From Gemmatimonadales bacterium (lineage in GTDB: Bacteria; Krumholzibacteriota; Krumholzibacteriia; LZORAL124-64-63): DNA of 64,000 nucleotides. Below, piece after piece: positions 28,194-38,605 of this stretch (its first letter is position 1; each line of letters starts with the position of its first letter). Both the position numbers and the translations under genes were made by a program. The notes under the pieces were generated by a model. The model saw only the letters and a list, made by a program, of their open reading frames with translations. It was not told where the DNA came from and did not search any database. The stretch lies in contig JAHOYV010000024.1 in the NCBI GenBank assembly GCA_019038745.1, forward strand, positions 1 to 64,000, given 5' to 3'.

Positions 28194-29276
28194 ATGAACA
28201 CCTCCCAGATCAGCAAGCTTGTCCTGTTGTCCATGGTAATCGGCATCACGGCGGTATTCGTCGTGATGATCGGCAAGTTCCTGATGGCCGTTTTGTTGGC
28301 GGGGATTTTCGCCTCCCTCGTGCAACCGATGTATCGCCGGTTGACCCGCGCTTTCCGGGGCCGCAAATCAGCCGCTTCACTGGTCACCCTGCTGATCATC
28401 GTCCTTGTAATCATTATTCCCCTGGGAGGGTTGCTGGGCGTGGTGACGGCCCAGGCCATCAAGGTCACCGAGTCGATCACGCCCTGGGTGCAGGACAAAA
28501 TCAATCACCCCGACCAGATCATGACCTGGCTGGAGGGACAGCCCCTGTACGATCGGGTTGAACCCTACCGCGACAGCATCCTCGAGAAGGCAGGTCAGTT
28601 GGTGGGCGTGTTGAGCCGGTTCCTGGTCAGCAGTTTGTCCTCAGTCACTTCCGGAACCTTGAACTTCCTGTTCCTGCTCTCGGTGATGCTCTACACCATG
28701 TATTTCTTCCTGATCGACGGCAGCAGGTTATTGGACCGCATTCTGTACTATCTGCCCCTGGAGGACGCGGACGAACGGCGGTTGTTGGAAACCTTCGGTT
28801 CGGTCACCCGAGCCACCCTCAAGGGCTCGGCGGTGATCGGCATGTTGCAGGGAGGATTGGCAGGTGTCGCGTTCGCGGTCGTGGGCATTCCCAGCGCAGT
28901 ATTCTGGGGCACGCTGATGATGGTGCTGTCGGTCATCCCCGGCATCGGAACCGGTCTGATCTGGGTACCGGCCGCATTGATCCTGATTGCGGGCGGAAGT
29001 TTGGCGAAGGGAATCGGACTGGCGATTTTCTGTGGAGCAATCGTCGGCAGCATCGACAACTTCCTGCGCCCGCGCATGGTCGGCAAGGACACGAAGATGC
29101 CCGATCTGTTGATCTTCCTGTCCACGATGGGAGGCCTGCTGATGTTCGGGATCCTGGGCTTCATCATCGGACCCATCGTCGCAGCCCTATTTGTTACCTT
29201 GTGGGAAATCTACGGTGTGGTCTTCAAGGACGTTCTGCCGCCCGGGAGAGTTTTACCCGAACAGGATTCTGATTGA
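28194..29276 (+). CDS. AI-2E family transporter (PerM-like)
   Basis: PMYRRLTRAFRGRKSAASLVTLLIIVLVIIIPLGGLLGVV, GTLMMVLSVIPGIGTGLIWVPAALILIAGG, DNFLRPRMVGK. Confidence 0.92.
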   Translation: MNTSQISKLVLLSMVIGITAVFVVMIGKFLMAVLLAGIFASLVQPMYRRLTRAFRGRKSAASLVTLLIIVLVIIIPLGGLLGVVTAQAIKVTESITPWVQDKINHPDQIMTWLEGQPLYDRVEPYRDSILEKAGQLVGVLSRFLVSSLSSVTSGTLNFLFLLSVMLYTMYFFLIDGSRLLDRILYYLPLEDADERRLLETFGSVTRATLKGSAVIGMLQGGLAGVAFAVVGIPSAVFWGTLMMVLSVIPGIGTGLIWVPAALILIAGGSLAKGIGLAIFCGAIVGSIDNFLRPRMVGKDTKMPDLLIFLSTMGGLLMFGILGFIIGPIVAALFVTLWEIYGVVFKDVLPPGRVLPEQDSD

Positions 29277-29295
29277 TCCATCATAAAATTTCAGA

Positions 29296-30717
29296 TCAGG
29301 ACCACTCAGCCGTAGCCACCTTGATCATGTTGGTCGTTCTCTCCACATGGAAAGGAATTCCAGCCGTGATCACTACCGGCTGGCCTGGTTTGACATAGCC
29401 GCCCTGCAAAGCCTGGGCGATGACGACGCGCTCCAGCTCCTCCGCACAGTCCACATGGTCGATCAGGACCGGAACCGCACCGAATGTTATGGCCAGGCGG
29501 GCCGCTGTTTCCCGGCTGGGGGTCATTGACAACAAGGCCCGTGAGGGACGGTACATGGCCACCAGGCGGGTCGTGCCTCCACTCTTGGTACAGGTAATGA
29601 TCGCCGCCGCGTTGATGTCCCTGGCCATTTCCACCGCGGCATGGGCGACCGCCCTCTTGAAGGACAAAGTATCGCGGCTCCCAAAGCATCGGGATCCGGC
29701 CTCGTAGTCGAAACGGGCCTCGGTATCGGCCGCCACTCGGCTCATAACCTGGACGGACTCGACGGGGTAATCTCCCATGGCCGTCTCCTCCGAAAGCATG
29801 ATCGCATCGGTGCCGTCATAGATGGCATTGGCGACATCGGTCACTTCCGCCCGAGTGGGACGGGGACTCTCGACCATCGACTTGAGCATCTGGGTGGCGG
29901 TAATCACCGGCTTGGCTGCAGCGTTTGTCTTTCTTATGATCATCTTCTGAGCGGCGGGCACCTTCTCCAGGGGGATCTCCACACCCAAGTCCCCGCGGGC
30001 CACCATGATCCCGTCGGCTGCTTGGATAATTTCATCAATATTGTCCAGGGCCTCGAACTTCTCGATCTTGCCGATCAACGGTGTATCCTTGCCCGCCTCC
30101 CTGATGACTTTCTTGACTGTATCCATGTCGTGGGCGGTCCGCACAAAGGACAACGCAATCAGATCCACGCCCTGATCCAAACCGAACCTCAGGTCGGCCC
30201 GGTCCTTCTCCGAGAGAATGGGAGCGTTGATCGACCGGTCCGGCAGGTTGATGCCCTTGTTCGAAGAGAGAGATCCTCCGTTCACCACGGTGCAGTGCAC
30301 ATCGGTGTCGGTGGCGGAATCAACCTTCAGTTCCATTGCTCCGTCGGCTAAAAGAATCGTATCTCCCGCCCTGACATTGTACGGCAGATCGGGATAAGTC
30401 AGACCCACTTCACCTGCATCGCCCGGCACGTCGCGGTTGGTAAGAGTGAACTTCTGTCCCGTCTCAAGGGCCACCTCGCCCGCTCCCATCTTGCCGGTAC
30501 GAATTTTGGGCCCGGCAAGATCCTGCAGAATGGCAACCGGAGCGGACAACCGACTAGCCACAGCCCGAATGTCCCTGATCAAGGCAGCATGTTCTTCATG
30601 GGTTCCGTGAGAAAAGTTCAGCCGACAAACATTCATCCCGGCTTCGATCAATTTTTCCAGCATCTCCGGACTACGGCTGACCGGTCCGATCGTGCAGATG
30701 ATTTTGGTCTTGTTCAA
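29296..30717 (-). CDS. pyk: Pyruvate kinase
   Basis: KIICTIGPVSRSPEMLEKLIEAGMNVCRLNFSHGTHEEH, GIMVARGDLGVEIPLEKVPAAQKMIIRK, VITATQMLKSM, DAIMLSEETAMGDYP. Confidence 0.97.
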   Translation of the reverse strand: MNKTKIICTIGPVSRSPEMLEKLIEAGMNVCRLNFSHGTHEEHAALIRDIRAVASRLSAPVAILQDLAGPKIRTGKMGAGEVALETGQKFTLTNRDVPGDAGEVGLTYPDLPYNVRAGDTILLADGAMELKVDSATDTDVHCTVVNGGSLSSNKGINLPDRSINAPILSEKDRADLRFGLDQGVDLIALSFVRTAHDMDTVKKVIREAGKDTPLIGKIEKFEALDNIDEIIQAADGIMVARGDLGVEIPLEKVPAAQKMIIRKTNAAAKPVITATQMLKSMVESPRPTRAEVTDVANAIYDGTDAIMLSEETAMGDYPVESVQVMSRVAADTEARFDYEAGSRCFGSRDTLSFKRAVAHAAVEMARDINAAAIITCTKSGGTTRLVAMYRPSRALLSMTPSRETAARLAITFGAVPVLIDHVDCAEELERVVIAQALQGGYVKPGQPVVITAGIPFHVERTTNMIKVATAEWS

Positions 30718-30961
30718 GATTCAACCCCTCCAATTGAGTCAGCACCTTAAAGGCGCATCGATACATCACCCCATTTATGACACAAAAGCATATTCGGGGG
30801 AAACACCCTTTAGATTTAGAAAAATCACAGTGGTTGAAGTTTCCCCAGTTGATGTTCCCGTTGATATTCCCCTGGGGGAAGGATTCTTCGCGGGTCTGTT
30901 CGACGTACCCCAAACTCGAATTCACCTCAATAATGACGCCTTAAGTTCCAACCGGGCTCCC

Positions 30962-31795
30962 TCAGTCCAAAAAGAAATCCTTGAACAACGGAGTGCCCGG
31001 CTGAACGGCGTACTGCTCGAGATCGGTTTGGCCCTCTTCGGCCAGGACTTCCTCGTCGGTAAAGAAGTTCCCGGTACAAGCCCGGCTGTCCCTGGTCAGA
31101 ATGGCCCAGGCGGAGTCGGCGATGATCTCCGGCTTACGGCTGGCGGCCACCACCTTCTCTCCGCCCAACAGGTTGCGCACCGCCGCGGTCGCAATCGCGG
31201 TGCACGGCCACAAGGCGTTGAAGGCCACACCTTTTTCGGCGAATTCGGCCGACATGCCCAGCACCCATATGCTCATCGCGTATTTGGCCAGGGTATAGGC
31301 GGCGTGCCCCGCAAACCATTTCGGATTCAGGTTCAACGGAGGGCTGAGGTTCAATACGTGGGGATTATCGGCTTCCAGCAGAAATGGCAACGCCTTCTGT
31401 GTAGCCAGATAGCTTCCACGCGCGTTGATGTCATACATGCGGTCATAAATCTTCATCGAAGTGTCCAGCGTTCCGGTCAGGCTGATGGCGCTGGCATTGT
31501 TCACCAGGATATCGATACCGCCGAATTTCTCCGCCCCCGCAGTGATCGCGGCCTCGACTTGTTCCTCGAAGCGAATGTCCGTCTTGACGGCAAAAGCCTT
31601 ACCGCCAGCCGCTTCAATCTCCGCTGCGGCAGTATCGATCGTACCGGGCAACTTGGCGTGTTCGGTCGTTGTCTTGGCCGCGATGATCACGTTGGCTCCG
31701 TCGCGGGCCGCCCGCAGGGCGATGGCCTTGCCGATACCCCGACTGGCGCCGGTGATGAAGAGGGTCTTGCCCGAGAGGGTTCGTTCGACGGTCAT
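30962..31795 (-). CDS. SDR family oxidoreductase (HSDL2-like)
   Basis: LSGKTLFITGASRGIGKAIALRAARDGANVIIAAKTTTEHAKLPGTI, DILVNNASAISLTGTLDT. Confidence 0.92.
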   Translation of the reverse strand: MTVERTLSGKTLFITGASRGIGKAIALRAARDGANVIIAAKTTTEHAKLPGTIDTAAAEIEAAGGKAFAVKTDIRFEEQVEAAITAGAEKFGGIDILVNNASAISLTGTLDTSMKIYDRMYDINARGSYLATQKALPFLLEADNPHVLNLSPPLNLNPKWFAGHAAYTLAKYAMSIWVLGMSAEFAEKGVAFNALWPCTAIATAAVRNLLGGEKVVAASRKPEIIADSAWAILTRDSRACTGNFFTDEEVLAEEGQTDLEQYAVQPGTPLFKDFFLD

Positions 31796-31894
31796 TGAAA
31801 ATCTCCTATTCGGTCCGATCCAGCCTGATCCAATCGACCGGCCAAAGGCCTGCCAAACAAAGACCTGTCAGTCGTAAACCTGCTGCACAAATTG

Positions 31895-31987
31895 TTACAA
31901 CAGATCAAGCCGACCGAGAAGGTAAACTGCCAATCGATACGATACGACAATCACGGCTACCCAGCCAATGAGCATTATTGCGTTCAT
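31895..31987 (-). CDS. 30-aa single-TM CydX-like small subunit candidate
   Basis: MNAIMLIGWVAVIVVSYRLAVYLLGRLDLL* after AAGGAGATGGAA RBS, directly downstream of cydB; below the ORF-track length cut-off. Confidence 0.72.
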   Translation of the reverse strand: MNAIMLIGWVAVIVVSYRLAVYLLGRLDLL

Positions 31988-32023
31988 TTCCATCTCCTTG
32001 CGGGATCTCTCCCTGTTAACAGG

Positions 32024-33157
32024 CTAGTAGGCACCCTTGTCCTGCACATCCTTCAAGGTCATCTTCCGCATATTCATCTGCCGCCACACGAAGGCGACGT
32101 AGGCCACGACCACGGGAATAAACAAAGCCACATAAGTCATGACCGTCAGTGTGTAGTGGGTCGAAGAAGCGTTGTAGATCGTCAAACTGGATTGCAGATC
32201 CACCTTGGACGGATAAAACGCAGTGTTGTTGAATGCGGGCAGGGTCAGAACAACCAGCCCCACAAACACGGTTCCCAAACCACCGCACCAAATCCCCCGA
32301 GTGTGCATCGTACGAGCGGTCACCCAAACGGCCCTGATGATCAAGACCAATCCGACCAACAACAGAACCAACAACACGGGATTGGCCAGAAGATTGCCCA
32401 GATACTTGCGGGTCACCAACGAAACGGTTCCCGTCTCGTCTACGCCGTATCCCTTCATCAGCAGCAGGGAAACCAGTACGTAGAGCAGGAAGGGCAGCGA
32501 AATCAGGAAATTCACCAGTGCACCCTTGCGCAGCCGTTTCTCCAGATCCGGAGCCTCCTCCAGTTGAATCGAGTTGACCAGGTACATCGCTCCCAGAGTG
32601 CGCGCATGGAAGACCAGGAAAACTCCCAGACACACGTTGAACACGTTGAAGGCCGCTTCCAGTCCCCTCAGCGGATGGGTCCAGGTGACGAAATTGTAGA
32701 TGTTGAGGGTGAAATTCGATCCCGTATAAAAAGTACCCACCGCAGCCCCGATCAGTAGTACCCCGAGGGTCCCGTTGAGCAGCAGAAAGAACTCGTACGT
32801 TTTCGACCCCAGGAAATTGTTCGGCTTGGTGCGGAATTCGTAACTGACCGCCTGCACAATGAAGGTGAACAGGATGATAACCCACACCCAGTAGGCACCC
32901 CCGAAGGTCGTTGCGTAGAACTTCGGGAAAGAAGCAAACAGCGCCCCACCGAAGAGTACCAGCGTTGTGAAGCTGAGCTCCCACTTCAATCCCAGCGAAT
33001 TGATGACGAGCTTCTTTTCAGTCTCGGTTTTTGCCACCTGCCAAAGCTGACTCTGTCCGCCCTGGACGAAGTTCAGGAACAGGAAGATGGCGCCCACCAG
33101 GGAACAGATCAGCCACCAAATCTGCTGCAGAGTGGAGAGATCAAGATTTCCAATCAT
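32024..33157 (-). CDS. cydB: Cytochrome bd ubiquinol oxidase subunit II
   Basis: LQQIWWLICSLVGAIFLFLNFVQGGQSQL; follows cydA. Confidence 0.94.
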   Translation of the reverse strand: MIGNLDLSTLQQIWWLICSLVGAIFLFLNFVQGGQSQLWQVAKTETEKKLVINSLGLKWELSFTTLVLFGGALFASFPKFYATTFGGAYWVWVIILFTFIVQAVSYEFRTKPNNFLGSKTYEFFLLLNGTLGVLLIGAAVGTFYTGSNFTLNIYNFVTWTHPLRGLEAAFNVFNVCLGVFLVFHARTLGAMYLVNSIQLEEAPDLEKRLRKGALVNFLISLPFLLYVLVSLLLMKGYGVDETGTVSLVTRKYLGNLLANPVLLVLLLVGLVLIIRAVWVTARTMHTRGIWCGGLGTVFVGLVVLTLPAFNNTAFYPSKVDLQSSLTIYNASSTHYTLTVMTYVALFIPVVVAYVAFVWRQMNMRKMTLKDVQDKGAY

Positions 33158-33158
33158 A

Positions 33159-34694
33159 TCAGCCCTCCTCCGGTCCGATGCTGATCTGTTTCAGCATAAT
33201 GCGAATTTCAGCAATCAGCAGGATTGTGAACAAGGCCAGGAACATGAAGAAAGTGGTTTGTACGGTGCCCGCGGTCAGGTTCGTCCGAGCCACCGTGACC
33301 GGTAGGAGATCCTGGATGGCCCAGGGTTGACGCCCTACTTCGGCCACGATCCAGCCCAACCAGTGCGCGATCATGGACAGGAAATACATGATCACGCCCC
33401 CGAACAGAACCAGGCGGAACCGGCTCAACATGTCCTTCCAGGCCAGGAACAGGAAAACCACGGCAACCAGGGGGAACAACCCACCCAGCATCACCATGAG
33501 GTGGAAGGAGTAGAAGGTCAGGGCCAGCGGAGGGATCGCATCCTTCGGATCGGTCAAGTGGCCATACCCCATGTGTTCCATGTTCTGGTCGAAAATCACC
33601 AAGGCGGCGTCCGCTGCGGGTTTATCATCCTGCTTCCGGGCCTCCTTGAAGTCGGCCAGGGCCCCCAGGGCCACCTTGCCTTTTTTCATGCGCTCGGTGA
33701 CACCGACCACATTCTCTTGCGGATTACCGTCCAGAAGGTCCTGCATACCTGGAACAAAGGAATCGGCTGAATGATTCGCCAAAAGGGAGAGCATACCGGG
33801 AACGGCAAGCTTGAACAGGAAAGGATCCTGATCGTCACCCACTTCTTTCCCCGGATTAAGCATCCCCACGGCTACAAGTTCGGTCCCGTTTTCTCCAACA
33901 TAAAGACCCTCACAGGCCGCCAGTTTCATGGGCTGGTTCTGCGCCACCTCGTAGGCCGCCTCGTCTCCGGTAAAGGCGACGAATACGGAAGAAAACAGGG
34001 CAAAAACGGCCGCCACCAGGATGGAGCGCCGGGCCATCAGCTTGTGCCGACCCCGAAGCAGAAACCATGAGCTGACGGAAATAACGAAAAAAGAAGCCAG
34101 CAGCATGGACGAACTGGTGGTATGCGTGAATTTGGAGATCGCGACCGGGGAGAAGACGACCTCACTGAAGGATTGCATCTCGAATCGAGCTGACTCCGGA
34201 TTGAACTCCTGGCCCACCGGATGCTGCATCCAGGCATTGGCCACCAGAATCCAAACGGCCGACAGATTACTGCCGATCGCCACCATCCAGGTAGACACCA
34301 GATGGAATTTCTTCGACACCCTGTTCCAACCGAAGAACATGACCGCGAAGAACGTGGCCTCAAGGAAGAAAGCGAACAAGCCCTCGATGGCCAATGGCGC
34401 TCCGAAGATGTCACCCACCATCCAGGAATAGTTGGACCAGTTGGTGCCGAACTCGAATTCCAGAATGATGCCCGTGGCCACGCCGATGGCGAAATTGATG
34501 GCAAAGAGTTTCATCCAGAACTTCGTCAACCGCTTCCATTCTTCATTACCGGTGCGGTAATAGAGTGAGTGATAAAAGGCCAGCAGCCATGTAAGACCCA
34601 GGGTCAGGGGGACGAAAATCCAGTGATACAAGGCAGTTAGGGCAAACTGGGCTCTTGCCCAGTCCACCATGCTCAGATCGAGATTTTCAATCAT
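33159..34694 (-). CDS. cydA: Cytochrome bd ubiquinol oxidase subunit I
   Basis: VDWARAQFALTALYHWIFVPLTLGLTWLLAF, GVATGIILEFEFGTNWSNYSWMVGDIFGAPLAIEGLFAFFLEATF, GRQPWAIQDLLPV. Confidence 0.97.
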   Translation of the reverse strand: MIENLDLSMVDWARAQFALTALYHWIFVPLTLGLTWLLAFYHSLYYRTGNEEWKRLTKFWMKLFAINFAIGVATGIILEFEFGTNWSNYSWMVGDIFGAPLAIEGLFAFFLEATFFAVMFFGWNRVSKKFHLVSTWMVAIGSNLSAVWILVANAWMQHPVGQEFNPESARFEMQSFSEVVFSPVAISKFTHTTSSSMLLASFFVISVSSWFLLRGRHKLMARRSILVAAVFALFSSVFVAFTGDEAAYEVAQNQPMKLAACEGLYVGENGTELVAVGMLNPGKEVGDDQDPFLFKLAVPGMLSLLANHSADSFVPGMQDLLDGNPQENVVGVTERMKKGKVALGALADFKEARKQDDKPAADAALVIFDQNMEHMGYGHLTDPKDAIPPLALTFYSFHLMVMLGGLFPLVAVVFLFLAWKDMLSRFRLVLFGGVIMYFLSMIAHWLGWIVAEVGRQPWAIQDLLPVTVARTNLTAGTVQTTFFMFLALFTILLIAEIRIMLKQISIGPEEG

Positions 34695-34932
34695 TGAGGT
34701 CCCTTTCTTCGTTGGGGTTGGAGTTGAGGTTGGGGCTGGAAATCTGCTCTAAAACGTATTCGGCGCGGTCGGCGTCGTTATCGAATCGGGTACCCAGAAA
34801 ATCAGGAAAAAAGAACAGCTTCAGGATGCCGAACATTACCACCAGTTTGACGGCGATGACGACCCACAGGGTTCGTCCTAGGGTCATTTCCCGAAAACCT
34901 TCTCGGTAAAAACACAAAACTTTTCTGACCAT
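34687..34932 (-). CDS. DUF4492 protein upstream of and overlapping cydA
   Basis: FYREGFREMTLGRTLWVVIAVKLVVMFGILKLFFFPDFL. Confidence 0.8.
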   Translation of the reverse strand: MVRKVLCFYREGFREMTLGRTLWVVIAVKLVVMFGILKLFFFPDFLGTRFDNDADRAEYVLEQISSPNLNSNPNEERDLND

Positions 34933-35106
34933 ATGGATACTCCAAAGTGGTGAATCGACGTTGGATTAAATGGGAAATGGCCACCTTTAAACTTTAGATA
35001 ACTGGTATTGAATACTGTTTTCTTTTCGATGTCAAACAAAATTTTCTCTCTGTGATTGTGTCACTCATCTGGAAATTTCCCTGCGGGATGATTGGAATGA
35101 CGATAA

Positions 35107-35157
35107 AATAAAGACGCACCCGGAGTATTTCTTAGCCAAGAAAATCCGGGTGCGCTT
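35107..35157 (-). terminator. Rho-independent terminator hairpin
   Basis: cgcacccggagtatttcttagccaagaaaatccgggtgcg inverted repeat downstream of 35186..35563. Confidence 0.75.
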
Positions 35158-35185
35158 GTCTTATCCGGAAGTTAATAAAATGCTG

Positions 35186-35563
35186 TCAGTCGTCCGCCTT
35201 GGCCGCCAAGCGAAACTGGGGCACAATGCTGACGTCGAAAACTTTCCTGCTTTGTCCACGAACGGCGCGGATCTCCTCAAGAGCCCTCCGGATTCCGGCC
35301 AAGGCTACGGTTACCTCGAAGTTTTGGTAGCGGAAACCGAAATTTCGTAATTTCTCCATCGACGCCACCAACTTGCTCTCCGCTTTGGCGATCTGGTTTC
35401 TTTCCAACAGTTCATAAGCCTCACAGACCTCGTTCAACCCCATCCAGAAGGCCTCGTCCTGACCGTTTGCAAACGACAGGCCCTCGGCCGAGTAGTGCAT
35501 TGCTTCCTTGTATTGCCGCTGGTTGAAGCTGTTCACCGTGTTTTCCAGAATCGCTTTGGTCAT
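35186..35563 (-). CDS. Small helical (TPR/DUF309-like) protein
   Basis: MTKAILENTVNSFNQRQYKEAMHYSAEGLSFA; directly after def. Confidence 0.55.
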   Translation of the reverse strand: MTKAILENTVNSFNQRQYKEAMHYSAEGLSFANGQDEAFWMGLNEVCEAYELLERNQIAKAESKLVASMEKLRNFGFRYQNFEVTVALAGIRRALEEIRAVRGQSRKVFDVSIVPQFRLAAKADD

Positions 35564-35564
35564 A

Positions 35565-36140
35565 TCAAGTCTCCTCGGTGTCGTCTGTATCTCCAGTGTC
35601 ATCCTCATTATCGTCCTCGTCCAGGTCCAGGTAGCGCCCAGCCTCCTCCTCGAAGGCAAAACGGGTCAGGTCCTCGATCCGGTCCACATAGAGAACTCCC
35701 TGGAGATGATCGCATTCATGTTGCATCACGATCGCCGGGTAACCCTCCAGCGTGAATTCCTCCTGCTCGCCCTTTTGGTTATAGGCCTTAACCTGGATTG
35801 AAGCAGGTCGTTCCACCCAGCCGTTCAGGCCGGGTAGGCTCAGGCAGCCCTCGAACATTCCCAGCTTGTCGTTCTCGTCCAGAACGGTGATTTCCGGATT
35901 GATAATGATCCGGAAACGGGGTCCCCCCTCCTCATCGGCCTCACCACCGGCCACAGCCAGTTGCACGGGTTGGTGCACCTGTGGAGCCGCCAAGCCCACG
36001 CCGTTGTACTCGGCCATGGTCTCGAACATGTCCCGGATCAACCGTTGCACTTCGGGCCCGGTGATCTTTTTGGGATCAATGGGCTCGCACTTCATCCGTA
36101 ACACGGGATGGCCCATGCGGGCGATTTTTAAAATGGACAT
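35565..36140 (-). CDS. def: Peptide deformylase
   Basis: GVGLAAPQVH, EGCLSLPGLNGWVERP, YPAIVMQHECDHLQGVLYVDRI. Confidence 0.95.
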   Translation of the reverse strand: MSILKIARMGHPVLRMKCEPIDPKKITGPEVQRLIRDMFETMAEYNGVGLAAPQVHQPVQLAVAGGEADEEGGPRFRIIINPEITVLDENDKLGMFEGCLSLPGLNGWVERPASIQVKAYNQKGEQEEFTLEGYPAIVMQHECDHLQGVLYVDRIEDLTRFAFEEEAGRYLDLDEDDNEDDTGDTDDTEET

Positions 36141-36553
36141 GGCCGTCAAGCTCCTCGACGTTTGCCTGGAAACTACTCAGGCAAGGGTTCCTGGTGAAGT
36201 CAAAATCATGTTCACCATAACCCATTTCGGATAGGTTGCAAAACAGGGACCGGGCCAAGCTGAAATTTTTTGATTGCGGCTTTAACTTTCCCAGGTGCCC
36301 GAAATGCAGGACATTGCTGTGATCCTGGGACATGTAATGTGGAATTCAAGTGAGGTCTTTGTCCGGATCTGTCGAAAACCGGTGCAAATCCATTCCCGGG
36401 AAGGGAATAATTTTCCCGGTCGACAATCTATTTATTACCCACTCCGAATCCCCTTCGGGAGACCAAACCCACCTTGACACCCGGGACCTGTCACCGTAGC
36501 TTTCGCGCCGATGGCATGATCTGGTCCGACTCCCATAGCCTCACAGGAGCCTC

Positions 36554-37723
36554 ATGACTGATCAGCAGCATTCTTCTGCCCTCGAGACTGCCCCGGCAAA
36601 CGGGCCCTTCCGCATTTTACTGAATCTGGTCCTTCTGGCCGGACTGCTATACATCTTCCTGTACTCGATCGCCCTGTTCGGCGCAGCCTTCAAGCTGGTC
36701 GGCAAAGAATTCAGCCAACAATTGATAGCTTCTACCACCAACCCGGTGGTTGGCCTGATGATCGGTCTGTTGGCCACCTCGCTGATCCAGAGCTCGTCCA
36801 GCACCACCTCGATCATTGTCGGCATGGTGGCAGGTGGAGCGCTCACCGTGCCGGGCGCCATCCCCATCATCATGGGCGCGAATATGGGTACGACCGTCAC
36901 CAACACCCTGGTGGCCATGACCTCCATCAACCGGCGTGCGGAATTCCAGAGGGCTTTCGCCGGAGCCACGATGCATGACTTCTTCAACCTGATGGCCATC
37001 GCCCTGCTCTTTCCCCTGGAGCAGGCCACCCACTTTCTGGAGCGTTCAGCCACTTGGCTCAGCATGGCGCTCGTCGGAGCCGAGGGGACCAAATATCCCA
37101 ATCCAATCAAGGCGGCCGTCAAACCCCTTGTAAACGAAACCCAAACCCTTCTGACCGACAACTGGGGACTGGCCAAGGGCGCCGCAGTCGCGATCATGGT
37201 GATTCTGGCCTTGGCCGGAATTTTCATCGCGCTGACGTTTTTGACCAAGTTGCTCAAGAGCATGGTCCTGGCCCGGGCCGAGGGTCCGTTCACCAAGAAC
37301 CTCAGAAAGAGTGGCCTGGCCGCCATGTTCGTCGGCCTGGCCGTTACAGTCGGGGTTCAGAGCAGCTCGATCACCACCAGCCTGATGGTCCCACTCATCG
37401 GTGCTGGCATCGTGCCGCTCGAGGCTGCCTTTGCCGCTACCATGGGAGCCAACGTGGGGACGACCGTAACGGCCCTGCTGGCCTCTATGACCGGCACACC
37501 CCAGGCGGTGACCGTGGCGCTGGTGCACCTGTTGTTCAATCTGTCCGCCATCATCGTCATTTATCCGGTGCCGTTCCTGCGGAAGATTCCCATTCGCATG
37601 GCTCGCGGGCTTGCCTTTCGAACCGCCAGAAAACGTTATTTTGCACTTGCGTACATGATTGGTGTATTCTTTGTGATGCCGCTGGTATTCGTTCTGCTGG
37701 ACAAACTGATCCGCAGAATCTGA
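36554..37723 (+). CDS. Na/Pi cotransporter family protein
   Basis: GLMIGLLATSLIQSSSSTTSIIVGMV, ANMGTTVTNTLVAM, AVTVGVQSSSITTSLMVPLIGAGIV, ANVGTTVTALLASM. Confidence 0.93.
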   Translation: MTDQQHSSALETAPANGPFRILLNLVLLAGLLYIFLYSIALFGAAFKLVGKEFSQQLIASTTNPVVGLMIGLLATSLIQSSSSTTSIIVGMVAGGALTVPGAIPIIMGANMGTTVTNTLVAMTSINRRAEFQRAFAGATMHDFFNLMAIALLFPLEQATHFLERSATWLSMALVGAEGTKYPNPIKAAVKPLVNETQTLLTDNWGLAKGAAVAIMVILALAGIFIALTFLTKLLKSMVLARAEGPFTKNLRKSGLAAMFVGLAVTVGVQSSSITTSLMVPLIGAGIVPLEAAFAATMGANVGTTVTALLASMTGTPQAVTVALVHLLFNLSAIIVIYPVPFLRKIPIRMARGLAFRTARKRYFALAYMIGVFFVMPLVFVLLDKLIRRI

Positions 37724-37749
37724 TCCGCAGAACTTGACCCGGGGCTCGC

Positions 37750-38445
37750 TTGTCCCGACTGGAGGAAATCATGGGATTCGGATCGATCCTGGACCTTTTC
37801 AAGCAGGACAATTGGAGCAACGACCTGGTCGACATGATCGGTGAGATGATGGAGCTTGGCTCGGCGATGTTCGACTACACATCCGGCGTAGTGGTAAACG
37901 GCGAACCCGACAGCGATCCTCAGGGGCTGCTTTACGACCGTGATATCCGCATCAACAAGCTGGAGCGCAAAATCCGGCGCAGAGTCATTTCCCGACTGTC
38001 CGTGCGCGGATCCCGAGCGGAAGTTCCCTCGGCCCTGATCTTCATGAATGTGGTCAAGGACGGCGAGCGTATTGGTGACTACGTCAAGAACCTTTACGAG
38101 GTCAATGACATGATGCCCGAAAACGCGGACCGGGATTTGTACCACAAGCATCTTGACGGTCCCACTGCTGTTATCACCAGTATGTTTGAAAAATCCCGCC
38201 AGGCCTTTGCCGAAAGTGATGAGGAACTGGCCGGGCAAGTGATCAAAAAAGCCAAGGAATCCGGCCGTGCCTGTGAAGCCTCCATCCGTGAGTTGACCGG
38301 CTGCAACCTCCCCACCAACGATGCCGTCTGTCTGGTGTTGGTCCTGCGCTTTTACAAGAGGCTGATGGCCCACATGAGCAATATCTCCACTACCGTTGTC
38401 ATGCCCGTGGACCTGATCGACTTCTACGACGAATCTGAGAGTTGA
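37750..38445 (+). CDS. PhoU-like protein
   Basis: LDLFKQDNWSNDLVDMIGEMMELGSAMFDY...DIRINKLERKIRRRV...VVKDGERIGDYVKNLYEVN. Confidence 0.75.
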   Translation: MSRLEEIMGFGSILDLFKQDNWSNDLVDMIGEMMELGSAMFDYTSGVVVNGEPDSDPQGLLYDRDIRINKLERKIRRRVISRLSVRGSRAEVPSALIFMNVVKDGERIGDYVKNLYEVNDMMPENADRDLYHKHLDGPTAVITSMFEKSRQAFAESDEELAGQVIKKAKESGRACEASIRELTGCNLPTNDAVCLVLVLRFYKRLMAHMSNISTTVVMPVDLIDFYDESES

Positions 38446-38605
38446 CCCTTCCCTGATCTCTTTATCCTGATATGGGCCGGATTGTCCGGCCCCCATTGAC
38501 AGGGAAAATCCCACTTTGACTCTAAAGTTTTTCCCCGGAAAACCGAATCAAATGCAAATCCCCGCCCGCTCAGGGCCGGAAAAATGTTACTTGGAGGTTC
38601 TTCGG

